Source: Undibacterium sp. 5I1
GTDB lineage: Bacteria; Pseudomonadota; Gammaproteobacteria; Burkholderiales; Burkholderiaceae_D
Length of the DNA stretch: 64,000 nt
Assembly (NCBI RefSeq): GCF_034314085.1
Contig: NZ_JAVIWI010000001.1
Coordinates: forward strand, 930,001-994,000
Direction: 5' to 3'
Of the stretch, positions 25,893 to 35,501 are shown in pieces; within the stretch, counting starts at the first letter, position 1; every line of letters starts with the position of its first letter. The position numbers were made by a program, and so were the translations under genes. Below the pieces are notes generated by a model. That model saw only the letters and a program-made list of their open reading frames with translations. It had not been told where the DNA came from and made no database searches.

Positions 25893-25976
25893 AAATACTC
25901 ATAATTAGTATATTTTAGTTGTCCATACAATAATTGGCTTAGAAGTTGGTTTTAATAAAAATTATGGGGAGTATAT
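25893..25976 (-). repeat. Dispersed ~86-bp element, copy D
   Basis: On the minus strand: ATATACTCCCCATAATTTTT, then CCAATTATTGTATGGACAAC, then TAAAATATACTAATTATGAG with end TATTTAG. Nearly full length, between convergent genes. Confidence 0.85.
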
Positions 25977-25990
25977 GTAGCTTGGTGTCA

Positions 25991-26023
25991 AATCCATATT
26001 CAATTCATATTCAATCCATATTC
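25991..26023. repeat. Three 11-bp tandem repeats
   Basis: AATCCATATTC, AATTCATATTC and AATCCATATTC in a row, just downstream of the chemoreceptor stop codon. No role is evident. Confidence 0.8.
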
Positions 26024-26033
26024 AATGCAGTTG

Positions 26034-27785
26034 CTAAAACTCTTCCCAGCCCTCGGTAGATTCAGTCTGCAAAGATTTCTTCGTCGGAGCTGGCTTTATC
26101 GATGATTTAACGGCCAGCTTTTTCATTGGTGCTGGTTTTGCGCTTGATACTCTGTCCGGCGCTTTGTTGATTGCGGAGGTAGTACTGGTGGCTCTGGTCG
26201 ATTTTGGCGTGCTGATGTTTGGCGTTACAAAACCTGAAGATGTATTGAGTTTGAACACGCTGACTGCATTGGTCAGGGCTGCGGCTTCTTCTTGCATGCT
26301 CTCAGCGGCAGCGGCAGCTTGCTCGACCAGCGCTGCATTTTGCTGTGTCATTTCATCCATTTGTGTGATGGCTTGGTTGACTTGTTCAATGCCAGAACTT
26401 TGCTCCTGGCTGGCCGCAGTGATCTCGGCCATGATGTCGGCGACATGGCGCACAGACTCGACGATTTCGCCCATAGTCTGGCCAGCCTGATCGACCAATT
26501 TGCTACCGTGATCAACTTTTTCTACTGAGTCACTGATCAGTTCTTTAATCTCTTTTGCCGCACCTGCGCTGCGCTGAGCAAGGTTGCGGACTTCTGATGC
26601 GACCACCGCAAAGCCACGTCCTTGCTCACCAGCACGGGCAGCTTCTACGGCAGCGTTTAAAGCGAGGATATTGGTCTGGAAGGCAATGCTATCAATTACG
26701 CCAATAATGTCCACAATCTTGCGTGAGCTTTCCTTAATCGATCCCATCGTTTCAACCACCTGTCCAACGACTTCGCCGCCTTTGACCGCAACGCCGCTAG
26801 CAGAAATGACTAATTGATTTGCCTGTCTGGCGTTGTCGGCATTCTGTTTAACGGTGGAGGTGAGTTCTTCCATTGAGGATGCAGTTTCTTCCAGTGATCC
26901 GGCCTGTGATTCTGTGCGTGCAGACAGATCCGCATTACCGGACGCGATTTCGCCGGAGGCCGTGGCGATGGTTTCTGTGCTCCGGTGTACCTGGCCTATG
27001 GTCATCACCAGGCTGTTGTTCATGTCGGCTAAGGCGCTGAGCAGTTGCCCGGTTTCGTCACGTGATTTGACTTGGATGCGGTGGGTTAAATCGCCTTCTG
27101 CCACCAGACGCGCAACAGACACCGCTTCTCCCAACGGTCCGGTAATCGAGCGCGTAATCCAAATGGCAAAAAATATCCCGGCAATCAGACCAGCAAAACC
27201 CAGACTTAATACCAGCGTACGTGAGAAAGAAATATCCTCGGTGATTTGGACACCATTAACATCCATCTCTTTATTTTGTTCTTGAATAATCGTATTCAAA
27301 TCAGTCAATAAAACCTCCAAGGCCGGGAAGGTCTGGCTACTCATCATCTTGGCAGCGTCATCACGCTGATCCAGTTCGATCAGGTCGGCAACTTTAGAAA
27401 ACGACGCAACGAAGGCAGTACGGGAGACCAGCATTTTTGCCAATACATCCTTAGCGCTTTGGCTAGTCGCCAGTTTGGTCAGCTGGTCTGTCCACTCGAC
27501 AATCTGTTTTTTATTTGCATCTATCGAGGCATATTGTTTTGCCCGCGCTGCTGGGTCAGACATGATAAATAATTCCATCGTCCGGCTACCGTTTTCCCGC
27601 ATTTTGGCGTCAATCTTAAAGGCCAGTGCGGCGCTAGGCCAGTTCTCGTTGACGATGTGTTTGTTCGCACTGCCGATGGAGGTTAAACGGATTGCGCTGA
27701 TGGCAATCAGCAAGATCAGTACTATCATCAAAGAACCAAATCCAACCGCGAGGCGAGTACCGATTTTGAAGTTATTGAAGTTCAT
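26034..27785 (-). CDS. Methyl-accepting chemotaxis protein
   Basis: 583-aa inner-membrane chemoreceptor. TM1 is at about residues 11-32, a four-helix-bundle periplasmic sensor follows (35-190), and TM2 is at about 190-212 ([20 protein letters not shown]). The HAMP domain is about 213-266, and the signalling domain runs to about 515 with the hairpin tip [20 protein letters not shown] and [20 protein letters not shown]. The tail is Ser/Pro/Lys-rich and ends in GWEEF, which resembles the NWETF-type pentapeptide that tethers CheR/CheB. Ligand unknown. No chemotaxis operon is nearby. Confidence 0.95.
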   Translation of the reverse strand: MNFNNFKIGTRLAVGFGSLMIVLILLIAISAIRLTSIGSANKHIVNENWPSAALAFKIDAKMRENGSRTMELFIMSDPAARAKQYASIDANKKQIVEWTDQLTKLATSQSAKDVLAKMLVSRTAFVASFSKVADLIELDQRDDAAKMMSSQTFPALEVLLTDLNTIIQEQNKEMDVNGVQITEDISFSRTLVLSLGFAGLIAGIFFAIWITRSITGPLGEAVSVARLVAEGDLTHRIQVKSRDETGQLLSALADMNNSLVMTIGQVHRSTETIATASGEIASGNADLSARTESQAGSLEETASSMEELTSTVKQNADNARQANQLVISASGVAVKGGEVVGQVVETMGSIKESSRKIVDIIGVIDSIAFQTNILALNAAVEAARAGEQGRGFAVVASEVRNLAQRSAGAAKEIKELISDSVEKVDHGSKLVDQAGQTMGEIVESVRHVADIMAEITAASQEQSSGIEQVNQAITQMDEMTQQNAALVEQAAAAAESMQEEAAALTNAVSVFKLNTSSGFVTPNISTPKSTRATSTTSAINKAPDRVSSAKPAPMKKLAVKSSIKPAPTKKSLQTESTEGWEEF

Positions 27786-27921
27786 TGTTCTTCCTTTTGG
27801 CTCACCACAGCTAACAGTAGCGGTGGGAGCGGTTCGCTGGAATCAAAACACTTTAGACAGGCATGAGCGTGCAAATTGAGAGTACGGCTTCAGGTAAAGA
27901 TTAAGGTAAAGATTGAATGCC

Positions 27922-27959
27922 AAGACTGACGCAAAACGGCTCTGGCGGCGTGAGTCTTA
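27922..27959. repeat. Short hairpin resembling a half GCAAAA palindrome
   Basis: AAGACTGACGCAAAACGGC on the left pairs with GCGTGAGTCTT on the right (one mismatch). Sequence GACTGACGCAAAAC matches the end of the GCAAAA palindrome family, so it may be a solo or deleted copy. Confidence 0.45.
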
Positions 27960-28127
27960 AATACAAAACTATGTTGCCACAGAATTTGCCTGATTAGATG
28001 TTGATTCTGCTAAGTCGTGAAATTGATTCAAAACTTACACAAAAATTATATTAAATTCTGATATGAAGTAAAGCCTGGATTATTTACTTGCCGAGAGCAG
28101 ATTGCTATCCAATAATGATCGACCTTA

Positions 28128-28210
28128 ATATACTCCCCATTATTTTTATAAAAAATGCTTTATAGTCCAATTAATGTATGGACGACTAAAATATACTCAG
28201 TGATTGTATA
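28128..28210 (+). repeat. Dispersed ~86-bp element, copy E
   Basis: ATATACTCCCCATTATTTTT, then ATGCTTTATAGTCCAATTAA, then TGTATGGACGACTAAAATAT ACT; the terminus is worn (CAGTGATTGTAT). This copy aligns with the reconstructed pre-insertion copy B. Confidence 0.85.
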
Positions 28211-28478
28211 AAAAAACGGAAATAATAAAGAAGAAAAAATAGGTGGGAGTTCAAGAGAAAAACAGAGTCCGAATATCTTGTCAAGCTGGATTACGATACC
28301 GTCATTAGCTTGCATAAATGACATTCATGCGAGCTTGGCTGGGATACTCAGATCAGGGTTTTATCAGCACTGCCAGTGTAAAATGGCGTAATAAATTTTG
28401 CTGATACCAGTATGACTATTCATGCAGTGTCGGTTCAATCTTCTCAAAATACAAACGAAAAATACAGACGAATAAATT

Positions 28479-29465
28479 ATGAAACTTGCGACCCTTAAAG
28501 ATGGTTCTCGTGATGGTCAGTTATTGATTGTTTCACGCGATTTAAAAACTGCCATGATTGCCGATGGCATTGCGCCTACCTTGCAACGGGCTTTAGATGA
28601 CTGGGGTTTTATTGCGCCGCAACTGGACGAGGCCTATGAGCGCTTAAATGCGGGGAGGGCGGTGAATACGTTTGATTTTGATGCCGCTAATTGCATGGCA
28701 CCGTTGCCACGCGCTTTCCAGTGGGCAGATGGGTCGTCTTATGTTAATCATGTGGAGTTGGTGCGTAAGGCACGTAATGCGGATATGCCAGATAGTTTTT
28801 GGCATGACCCTTTAATGTATCAAGGCGGGAGTGATGATTTTATTGGCCCTAAAGACGATATAGAAATGCTGTCAGAAGAGTGGGGCATCGATTTTGAAAG
28901 CGAGGTCGCTGTCATCACTGGTGACGTCCCGATGGGCGTCAAGGTGCAGCATGCAGCAGAGCATATCCGCTTGTTAATGCTGGTCAATGATGTCTCATTA
29001 CGTAATTTGATTCCAGCGGAATTGGCGAAGGGATTTGGATTTTTTCAATCCAAACCTGCCTCAAGTTTTTCACCAGTTGCGGTGACGCCAGATGAATTGG
29101 GCGACGCCTGGAAAGACGGCAAAGTGCATTTACCTTTGCGTTCAACCTTAAATGGCACGCTGGTTGGCCAGCCCAATGCGGGTGTTGATATGGTGTTCTC
29201 TTTCACCCAATTGATTACGCATTTATGCAAAACGCGCAAGGCACGTGCGGGCACGATCGTTGGCTCCGGTACGGTATCGAATAAAGATGCCAGCAAAGGG
29301 TATAGCTGCATTGCCGAAAAACGTGCATTAGAAATGATCGCTGGCGGACAACCGATTACGCCGTTTATGCAATTTGGTGACAGCATTAAAATTGAGATGC
29401 TGGATAAAAATGGTAAGTCGATTTTTGGCGCTATTGAGCAGAGTGTGGTCGAATACCATCGCTAA
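28479..29465 (+). CDS. Fumarylacetoacetate hydrolase-family protein
   Basis: 328-aa enzyme of the FAH fold, which cleaves or tautomerises beta-diketo acids. The metal-binding acidic residues lie in the segment WGIDFESEVAVITGDVPMG, where the E-x-E pair coordinates Mg/Ca. The family motifs LVNDVSLRNLIP and GTIVGSGTVSNKD are visible, with the C-terminal FGDSIKIEMLDKNGKSIFG. It could act on fumarylacetoacetate or a related acid; no other tyrosine-catabolism genes are in the window. A bidirectional terminator follows. Confidence 0.9.
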   Translation: MKLATLKDGSRDGQLLIVSRDLKTAMIADGIAPTLQRALDDWGFIAPQLDEAYERLNAGRAVNTFDFDAANCMAPLPRAFQWADGSSYVNHVELVRKARNADMPDSFWHDPLMYQGGSDDFIGPKDDIEMLSEEWGIDFESEVAVITGDVPMGVKVQHAAEHIRLLMLVNDVSLRNLIPAELAKGFGFFQSKPASSFSPVAVTPDELGDAWKDGKVHLPLRSTLNGTLVGQPNAGVDMVFSFTQLITHLCKTRKARAGTIVGSGTVSNKDASKGYSCIAEKRALEMIAGGQPITPFMQFGDSIKIEMLDKNGKSIFGAIEQSVVEYHR

Positions 29466-29501
29466 ATATGCAGCATGAATATCTGAATTGAGCCGATTAC
29501 G

Positions 29502-29539
29502 TAAATAAGGCGGACAAATTAATTTGTCCGCCTTATTTA
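29502..29539. terminator. Bidirectional terminator, 38-bp perfect palindrome
   Basis: 19-bp perfect arms (TAAATAAGGCGGACAAATT and its complement) with no loop. A/T-rich ends on both sides make it suit both the FAH gene (+) and the convergent patatin gene (-). Confidence 0.85.
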
Positions 29540-29556
29540 TTTGTTCGCTCTATTGA

Positions 29557-31827
29557 TTATTGTCTGCCAAGTTGGAAAAAGATGTTTCTGGTACCCGCAG
29601 GTGCAACAGCAACACCCAGATAAATCGGCCCCATAAAACTATTAAATCCAACAAATACGCTGGCGCTTTTTCGCAATGAGGGGAAAGATATTTCACTGCG
29701 CGAATTCCAGACATTACCTGCCTCAAAAGAGGTACCTAAGAATAAATTCTGTCCCGCCATCTCAAATTTTACGGCGCGTAAAAGATACGTCACACTGCCA
29801 TACAGCAGGTAATTGCCTGCAAACTGATCTGGCTGATAGGCCGATAATTGCTGGAAGCCGCCCAGCGTAGTGCCAATGCCGCGGATTTCTGTGTCGTTTT
29901 GGAATAAACCTGCACCGCTTAACTTTAAGTTGATGCTCTGATTGTCGATACTTTGTGCCCAGATGCTATCGAAAGTAAACTCCTGATAATTGCTACGACT
30001 TTTATCTACGCCGACAAACAGGCTAGATGCTAATTTATAACCATCGCGTGGGAAGGCAGAGTCACTTAATTGGTCAATCACAAACGAGCTTTTGAAGCCC
30101 GCTTGTTGAAGATTTGCGCTAGGTAAGGGCTGAGACCCCAAGCTGCCATCGCTATTTTGAACTAAGACACCACCCAGCTTAGGACGAACGCGGTAGCGGG
30201 TGCCTGCGATACCGAAGCGGACTTCACCCAAGGTGCCGAGCTCACCTAATGGAATGCCGACATCCAGGCCGAGCTGAACTTTTTGCAGATTGTATTCAGC
30301 AATCCGGACATCATCGTTATACAGATTGCGGGCATTTTGTCCCAGTTCAATATATGGCGACAGGTAGGAGCCTTCACGCTCAAAAATAGGTTGGCGCAAT
30401 TCAGACCGAATGCGAATAAGACTGCCAAATTCTGCATCATTGCGCCACTCTAATCCGCTATCTGTCAGCCAAGGGCGGCGATGCCCGACTTGCAGACGGA
30501 ATCCACCGGCACCTTCAAAGCCGCCAGATAGCGCTAACCCAAAACGTAAGAAATGCGGACCCCAATTTCTGCCGTTAGCGTTGATCTGCACGCCGTACTC
30601 GCCATTGCGTTGTATAAGCTGGTGGTTGATGCTATCAAATTCTCGGGTGATATTTAATACTGCTAACTTACGATTGATCTCTTCGGCGTTATATTTGCTA
30701 CCGATTTTGATAGATACCTGACGGCGGATATCCATTTCTGGTATCGCACCGTCCGTCACTACATCGACAAAAGCGATATCGATACTAGGTAAGGGCGGAC
30801 GTAAGCGTGTTTGTTGTTTAGCCGCATACAGATGCGGTTCTAAACTTAATGACAGTAATTTTTCTTGGATGGCTTGCGCTGCATTTTGCCCAATCACGGA
30901 TGCTTCGGCCGAGCGGCCGAAATCCATAAAACTGATCGACCCTAAATCAGGTTCGATCAAAATATCAGAGTCCTTAAGTCCCGCTTTTTGCATTTCTACA
31001 TTTTGCTCAGTCAAGATATTGATCATCTGCTGACTGACATTAAACAAGCTTTGTAATTTATCGCGTGGGAGCAACGGCGTACCAATATTGACGGCGATGA
31101 CGATATCTGCCCCCATACTACGGGCGATATCTACTGGTAGATTACGTACCAGACCACCATCAGTGAGCAAGCGGCCATTGACTTCTACCGGCGCAAAAAC
31201 GCCGGGTGCGGCCATACTGGCGCGTATCGCGGTGTAGAGTGGACCTTTGTCAAAGACCACCATTTTTCCGGATTCAAGATCGGTAGCAACTGCACGAAAT
31301 GGGATGGGCAATTTATCAAAGTTGATATCAGGCTGAATATGCACAGTCCAGTTCTGCAATAACTCTAAAAATTGGGTTGCCTGCACCGCACCGCTAGGTA
31401 AGCGCACTCCGCTGGCGCTCAAACCTAGTGTTGCTCCCAGCGGATATTGTGTATCTTCTTCACGCAAGGCTTCTGGTAACATGCGCCTTTGCACCCGATC
31501 CAGCGCAATATCGTCTAGCTTTAATGCTTGCAATCTTTGTTCGATCTCGGTTGCAGACAGTCCTGCTGCATACAGACCACCAACTACCGCACCCATGCTG
31601 GTACCGGCTATGCAGTCAATCGGTACATTCAGTTCTTCCAGCGCTTTAAGTACACCCACATGCGCAAAACCACGTGCGCCTCCGCCTGATAGAGCAACAC
31701 AGATTTTGGCTGTTTTTGTAAGCGGTTTGGTAGTGGTGAGGCGCTCGGCGAGTGCGCTTTGACTAAAAAGCGAGGTCAAGCTGATCAGACAGACTACGGC
31801 AAGACAAAGTTTTTTTGCGGTGGGCAT
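29557..31827 (-). CDS. Patatin-like phospholipase with POTRA and beta-barrel domain
   Basis: 756-aa outer-membrane protein resembling type Vd autotransporters (PlpD) . Signal peptide at residues 1-27. The patatin domain spans about 42-300: glycine-rich oxyanion loop SGGGARGFAHVGVLKALEE, catalytic Ser in GTSMGA, catalytic Asp in TDGGLVRN. A POTRA-like segment is at about 350-420, and a 16-strand-type barrel follows to the C-terminus with alternating strands (YGVQINANGRNWGPHFLRFG; FRLQVGHRRPWL). The C-terminal residue is Gln, not the usual Phe. It would hydrolyse lipids at or outside the cell surface. Confidence 0.88.
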   Translation of the reverse strand: MPTAKKLCLAVVCLISLTSLFSQSALAERLTTTKPLTKTAKICVALSGGGARGFAHVGVLKALEELNVPIDCIAGTSMGAVVGGLYAAGLSATEIEQRLQALKLDDIALDRVQRRMLPEALREEDTQYPLGATLGLSASGVRLPSGAVQATQFLELLQNWTVHIQPDINFDKLPIPFRAVATDLESGKMVVFDKGPLYTAIRASMAAPGVFAPVEVNGRLLTDGGLVRNLPVDIARSMGADIVIAVNIGTPLLPRDKLQSLFNVSQQMINILTEQNVEMQKAGLKDSDILIEPDLGSISFMDFGRSAEASVIGQNAAQAIQEKLLSLSLEPHLYAAKQQTRLRPPLPSIDIAFVDVVTDGAIPEMDIRRQVSIKIGSKYNAEEINRKLAVLNITREFDSINHQLIQRNGEYGVQINANGRNWGPHFLRFGLALSGGFEGAGGFRLQVGHRRPWLTDSGLEWRNDAEFGSLIRIRSELRQPIFEREGSYLSPYIELGQNARNLYNDDVRIAEYNLQKVQLGLDVGIPLGELGTLGEVRFGIAGTRYRVRPKLGGVLVQNSDGSLGSQPLPSANLQQAGFKSSFVIDQLSDSAFPRDGYKLASSLFVGVDKSRSNYQEFTFDSIWAQSIDNQSINLKLSGAGLFQNDTEIRGIGTTLGGFQQLSAYQPDQFAGNYLLYGSVTYLLRAVKFEMAGQNLFLGTSFEAGNVWNSRSEISFPSLRKSASVFVGFNSFMGPIYLGVAVAPAGTRNIFFQLGRQ

Positions 31828-32072
31828 GGGATTGTTTTTGGAAATTAAGCAGAATTAGGCGGAGCGGACGACATAGTACGATACCTAAGTTTGTATTGCA
31901 TAGCTGCCGATCTGCTTGAATAGAATATATACTATGGCAGGCATTATTTTAATGCGCAAAAATGTCATTTAACTGCCAATTCACCCGTTTAGCAGACGTT
32001 TTGTAGCAAATCTCCCGATTTTTTTGCCGTTTTTTGCGCAAAAAATATGATCCGAAATACCAAGGTATATTC
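31828..32072. other. Divergent promoter region, patatin/cysB-like
   Basis: AT-rich, with no hairpin or repeat recognised. It should hold the two divergent promoters. Confidence 0.4.
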
Positions 32073-33014
32073 ATGAACTTACACCAACTGCGCTTTGTTC
32101 GCGAAGCTGTCCGGCAAAATTTTAATCTGACCGAAGCCGCCAAAGCGCTGTTTACTTCACAACCTGGTGTTTCCAAAGCGATCATCGAATTAGAAGAAGA
32201 GTTAGGCGTCGATATCTTTACTCGTCACGGCAAGCGCATCCGTGGTTTGACCGAGCCTGGCCGTGAGGTATTGAAGTCAGTTGAGCTGATTATGCAAGAG
32301 ATTGATGGTCTAAAACGCATCGGTAAAGAATATGCCGCCCAAGATACGGGGAGTTTTACGATTGCAACAACGCATACGCAAGCACGCTATGCCTTGCCAA
32401 AAGTAGTGCAGGCGTTTATGCAAAAATATCCTAAAGTCAGACTCTCGCTATTGCAGGGTAATCCAAAACAGATCGCAGAGATGGTGATGCGAGATCAGGC
32501 AGATTTGGCGATTGCGACCGAGGCAATTGCCGGGATTGACGGCTTGATCTCCTTCCCTTGTTATCAATGGGAGCATATGGTAGTGGTACCACCTGATCAT
32601 CCTTTGCTCAAGACAAAAAACATTACGCTGGAAGAGATCGCTCATTTCCCGCTGATCACCTACGACAGTGCGTTTGCAGGCCGTAGCAAGATTGATCATG
32701 CTTTTGAAATACGCAGTTTAAAACCTGATATTTTGCTGGAGGCGATTGATGCCGATGTCATCAAAACCTATGTAGAGCTGGGGATGGGCGTCGGTATTAT
32801 TGCGGGTATGGCGTTTGATACAGAGCGTGATAAAGATTTGCGCGCGATCCCGGTTGGACATTTATTCGGAATGAATGTGTCGCGTGTGGCGGTCAAGCAG
32901 GGTGCATATTTACGAAGTTATATCTATACCTTTATCGAACTGATGACCCCCACTTTAAACCGCAAGTTGATTGATCAGGTGATGCAGGGCGGTAAAGATA
33001 CCTACGATTTATGA
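32073..33014 (+). CDS. cysB: CysB-family LysR transcriptional regulator
   Basis: 313-aa regulator of sulfur assimilation, activated by N-acetylserine/O-acetylserine in relatives. HTH at residues 1-60 (MNLHQLRFVREAVRQNFNLT; ALFTSQPGVSKAIIELEEEL), effector domain 90-300 with TTHTQARYALPKVVQAF, characteristic of CysB/Cbl. Start 32073 has CAAGG nine bases upstream. Its TGA overlaps the next gene's ATG. Sulfate-uptake genes are not in the window, so paralogues such as Cbl or SsuR remain possible. Confidence 0.88.
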   Translation: MNLHQLRFVREAVRQNFNLTEAAKALFTSQPGVSKAIIELEEELGVDIFTRHGKRIRGLTEPGREVLKSVELIMQEIDGLKRIGKEYAAQDTGSFTIATTHTQARYALPKVVQAFMQKYPKVRLSLLQGNPKQIAEMVMRDQADLAIATEAIAGIDGLISFPCYQWEHMVVVPPDHPLLKTKNITLEEIAHFPLITYDSAFAGRSKIDHAFEIRSLKPDILLEAIDADVIKTYVELGMGVGIIAGMAFDTERDKDLRAIPVGHLFGMNVSRVAVKQGAYLRSYIYTFIELMTPTLNRKLIDQVMQGGKDTYDL

Positions 33015-33820
33015 GTGACCCGTTGACGTCGCGCTTGCAGCCTTTAGCTAACTGGCCGCAGCATGAGCGCACGCAGATCAAAGGTATTCTCACCGATATT
33101 GACGATACCTTCACGACACACGGTAAACTGACTTTAGAAGCTTTGGACGCGATGCAAAGCACCAGACAAGCAGGTTTAAAGGTGATTGCGGTAACAGGTC
33201 GGCCAACGTACTGGACTTTACCTTTATTGCGCTTGTGTAGTTTTGATGCCGTGATTGCGGAAAATGGTGCTAGTGCTTTTTGGCTAGATCAGCATGGACG
33301 ACAACAATCGATGTTCTATGCTGATGCCGCCACGCGACTTCAACACAGACAACAATTGCAGGCGTTTGCGGTAACAATGACAGCACATTTCCCCAAAGTG
33401 CAGGTGGCAGAAGACGCCCCGCAACGGGTGGGCGATTTAGCGTTTGATATTGGCGAATGTATTTCACCAATAGCGTTGGATGAGTTGAATCAGGTCGTTG
33501 CTCTGATACGCTCACACGGTTTGCACGCAACCACCAGCAACATCCATGCGCACGCATCGGTGGCACCGTTTTCTAAACAAAGCATGAGCCAGCGGGTATT
33601 GCAGGATGTATTTGGCGTCAGTGATGAACTGGCAAGGCAACAGTATGTATTTATTGGCGACTCTGCCAACGATGCCAGTATGTTTGCACATTACCCGCAT
33701 GCGGTCGGCGTTGCTAATGTGCGTAAATATGTAGATCGGTTTGACGCGCATCCTGCTTATATTACCGAGCAAGAATACGGCGCAGGATTTGTAGAATTAA
33801 TTAATACCCTATTCAATTGA
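33011..33820 (+). CDS. HAD-IIB hydrolase
   Basis: 269-aa Cof/MPGP-type phosphatase. Motif I GILTDIDDTFTTHG, motif II VIAVTGRPTYW, an alpha/beta cap at about 100-190, motif III Lys near residue 190, motif IV FIGDSANDASMFAHY. It overlaps the cysB-like stop by 4 bp (ATGA) and is followed by a methyltransferase after 9 bp, so the three genes are an operon. Substrate unknown; mannosyl-3-phosphoglycerate phosphatase-like enzymes are the nearest by motif. Confidence 0.85.
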   Translation: MSDPLTSRLQPLANWPQHERTQIKGILTDIDDTFTTHGKLTLEALDAMQSTRQAGLKVIAVTGRPTYWTLPLLRLCSFDAVIAENGASAFWLDQHGRQQSMFYADAATRLQHRQQLQAFAVTMTAHFPKVQVAEDAPQRVGDLAFDIGECISPIALDELNQVVALIRSHGLHATTSNIHAHASVAPFSKQSMSQRVLQDVFGVSDELARQQYVFIGDSANDASMFAHYPHAVGVANVRKYVDRFDAHPAYITEQEYGAGFVELINTLFN

Positions 33821-33829
33821 AAGAAAAAC

Positions 33830-34459
33830 ATGCGCGACTATTACGCACAAAGAGCGAAGAATTACGACACCATTTACGCCAAACCAGAGCGTCAGAACGA
33901 TCTGCAAGAATTGGCCGAACGGGTCAGTGTAGTACTAGAGAATCACACAGTATTAGAGGTCGCTTGCGGCACCGGTTATTGGACCGAGCGTTTTGCAGCC
34001 AGCGCGCAATCAGTCTTGGCAACGGATATCAATCAGATCATGCTGGATATTGCGCAAACTAAAAATCTGCCCGAAGGCAAAGTCAAATTTGCGATTGCTG
34101 ATGCCTTTGATTTACCTCAGGGTGACTACAGCGCTTGCTTTGCGGGCTTTTGGTGGTCGCATGTAAAAAAAGAAGAGCAGGCTGATTTTTTGAAAAAGCT
34201 ACGCGCTAAAGTCGGACAAGATTGTGTTTTGGTATTGATCGACAATAATCATGTCGAAGGCAGCAGTCTGCCAATTGCCCGCACCGATAGCGAGGGCAAC
34301 ACTTACCAACAGCGCATGCAAGAAGATGGCACTCGTGTAGATATCGTGAAAAATTTTCCAACAGATAGTTTTATGCGCAAAAAATTTGCTTCATTTGCTA
34401 AAGATATCCGCATACGCCGGAACGATTATTTTTGGATGCTGACTTGTGTGCTGCGGTAG
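33830..34459 (+). CDS. SAM-dependent class I methyltransferase
   Basis: 209 aa. Motif I VLEVACGTGYWTERFA binds SAM, motif II SVLATDINQIMLDIAQ, and post-motif residues IADAFDLPQGDYSACFAGFW complete the fold. Short N-terminus MRDYYAQRAKNYDTIY is typical of Ubi/Coq-like enzymes. Target unknown. RBS GAAAGAAAA before ATG. Third gene of the cysB-like operon. Confidence 0.87.
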   Translation: MRDYYAQRAKNYDTIYAKPERQNDLQELAERVSVVLENHTVLEVACGTGYWTERFAASAQSVLATDINQIMLDIAQTKNLPEGKVKFAIADAFDLPQGDYSACFAGFWWSHVKKEEQADFLKKLRAKVGQDCVLVLIDNNHVEGSSLPIARTDSEGNTYQQRMQEDGTRVDIVKNFPTDSFMRKKFASFAKDIRIRRNDYFWMLTCVLR

Positions 34460-34535
34460 TTAAATTTGAGTGATGGTGTGCTGACAAATAAAAATCTTAA
34501 TCACTATATTGACCTTGTATGATTATTTATGTCAC

Positions 34536-35003
34536 CTACTGCCATGGGTCATAAGTCCCGATATTCCACAAGTGTCCTTCCAGATCGAAGAAGCTAAAGC
34601 CTCTGCCACCGTATTCTTCATCTTTAATATCGATGGCAATACGTGCTCCAGCTTTGATCGCTTTGGCATAGATTGCATCTGCGTCGCGGACTACGATATA
34701 AGTTGATTGCGTTTGCGCACCGCCTAGCTCATCCGGTTGCTTTATCAATTGGCCGTAGGCGTTGTTATCATTGATGTCCTTATTCGCCGAACCCAGCATG
34801 ATCATGCTGCGTCCCAGCGTGAGCTGAGCGTGGGCGATACGGCCGTCATCTTGTTGGACTACCAGATGTTTGCTCAATCCAATAACTTCACAAAGCCATT
34901 CAATTGCTACGACCGCATCGCGGTAACGTAGGCAGGGGATGATGACACCATTTTTTTCTTCTGCCATTTCTTCGGTCGTTTTGCTGGCCATTTTGTTGAT
35001 CAT
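34536..35003 (-). CDS. VOC-family (glyoxalase-like) protein
   Basis: About 155 aa with paired beta-alpha-beta-beta-beta modules. Segments VIIPCLRYRDAVVAIEWLCE, STYIVVRDADAIYAKAIKAG and FSFFDLEGHLWNIGTYDP fit the PhnB/glyoxalase-like subgroup. The start at 35003 has GAGAAC seven bases upstream; ATGs at 35018 and 34991 are alternatives. Substrate unknown. It is divergent from the SCP2 gene, sharing a 65-bp promoter region. Confidence 0.82.
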   Translation of the reverse strand: MINKMASKTTEEMAEEKNGVIIPCLRYRDAVVAIEWLCEVIGLSKHLVVQQDDGRIAHAQLTLGRSMIMLGSANKDINDNNAYGQLIKQPDELGGAQTQSTYIVVRDADAIYAKAIKAGARIAIDIKDEEYGGRGFSFFDLEGHLWNIGTYDPWQ

Positions 35004-35067
35004 TTTGTTCTCTATCATGGTAAATTGCGCAAGGTTTTAATTTTCAATTTTTTCTAGGAGATTTTCA

Positions 35068-35364
35068 ATGGATTTACAAGCATGTACCGATGCGATTCGT
35101 GCAAAAGTAGGTGATGATAGCGGCTTAAATGCCTTATTGAAATTTGATTGCGGTAACGATGGTGTTGTATTTGTTGAGGCAGTTACCGTGCCGAATAAGG
35201 TCAGCAACGATAACCTGGATGCAACTTGCACTGTGACACTCGCTTTAGAAAGTCTGAGTGCTATGCTGACCGGAGAATTAAATCCTGTAAATGGCTTTAT
35301 GTCTGGCAAGCTCAAAGTCACTGGCGATATGAGTGTGGCAATGCGCTTGCAAAAAGTGCTGTAA
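35068..35364 (+). CDS. SCP2 sterol-binding-like protein
   Basis: 98-aa single SCP2 domain (FVEAVTVPNKVSNDNLDATC; LSAMLTGELNPVNGFMSGKL; KVTGDMSVAMRLQ), a lipid-binding fold found alone or fused to ubiquinone-biosynthesis and acyl-CoA enzymes. Strong RBS AGGAGATTTTCA before ATG. It is followed by a long perfect hairpin. Confidence 0.88.
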   Translation: MDLQACTDAIRAKVGDDSGLNALLKFDCGNDGVVFVEAVTVPNKVSNDNLDATCTVTLALESLSAMLTGELNPVNGFMSGKLKVTGDMSVAMRLQKVL

Positions 35365-35400
35365 TGCTTGCCGTTTAGTTTTTTTAAAGTTCAAAAAAGA

Positions 35401-35464
35401 ATGTCCAATAATAATGCGGCTTTCCAGTCAATATCGTGCCAGAAGCCGCATTATTATTGGACAT
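35401..35464. terminator. Long hairpin (22-bp perfect stem) after SCP2 gene
   Basis: Left arm 35401-35422 and right arm 35443-35464 are perfect reverse complements with a 20-nt loop. Sequence runs from ATGTCCAATAATAATGCGGC to its complement. No T-tract follows directly (CTTATTTAG), so it may be a terminator or a structured RNA. It lies between convergent genes. Confidence 0.7.
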
Positions 35465-35501
35465 CTTATTTAGAAAATTTCTTCGTCATTCAGACATTCA
35501 T

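Larger units (their letters stand above)
25667..26033. other. Intergenic stretch between convergent genes
   Basis: Contains a terminator, dispersed repeat copy D and three 11-bp tandem repeats. Otherwise no coding signal. Confidence 0.5.
27786..28478. other. Long intergenic region between divergent chemoreceptor and FAH genes
   Basis: Holds a small hairpin at 27922-27959 and dispersed repeat copy E. No small ORF with an RBS was recognised. Promoters for both flanking genes must lie here. Confidence 0.5.
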
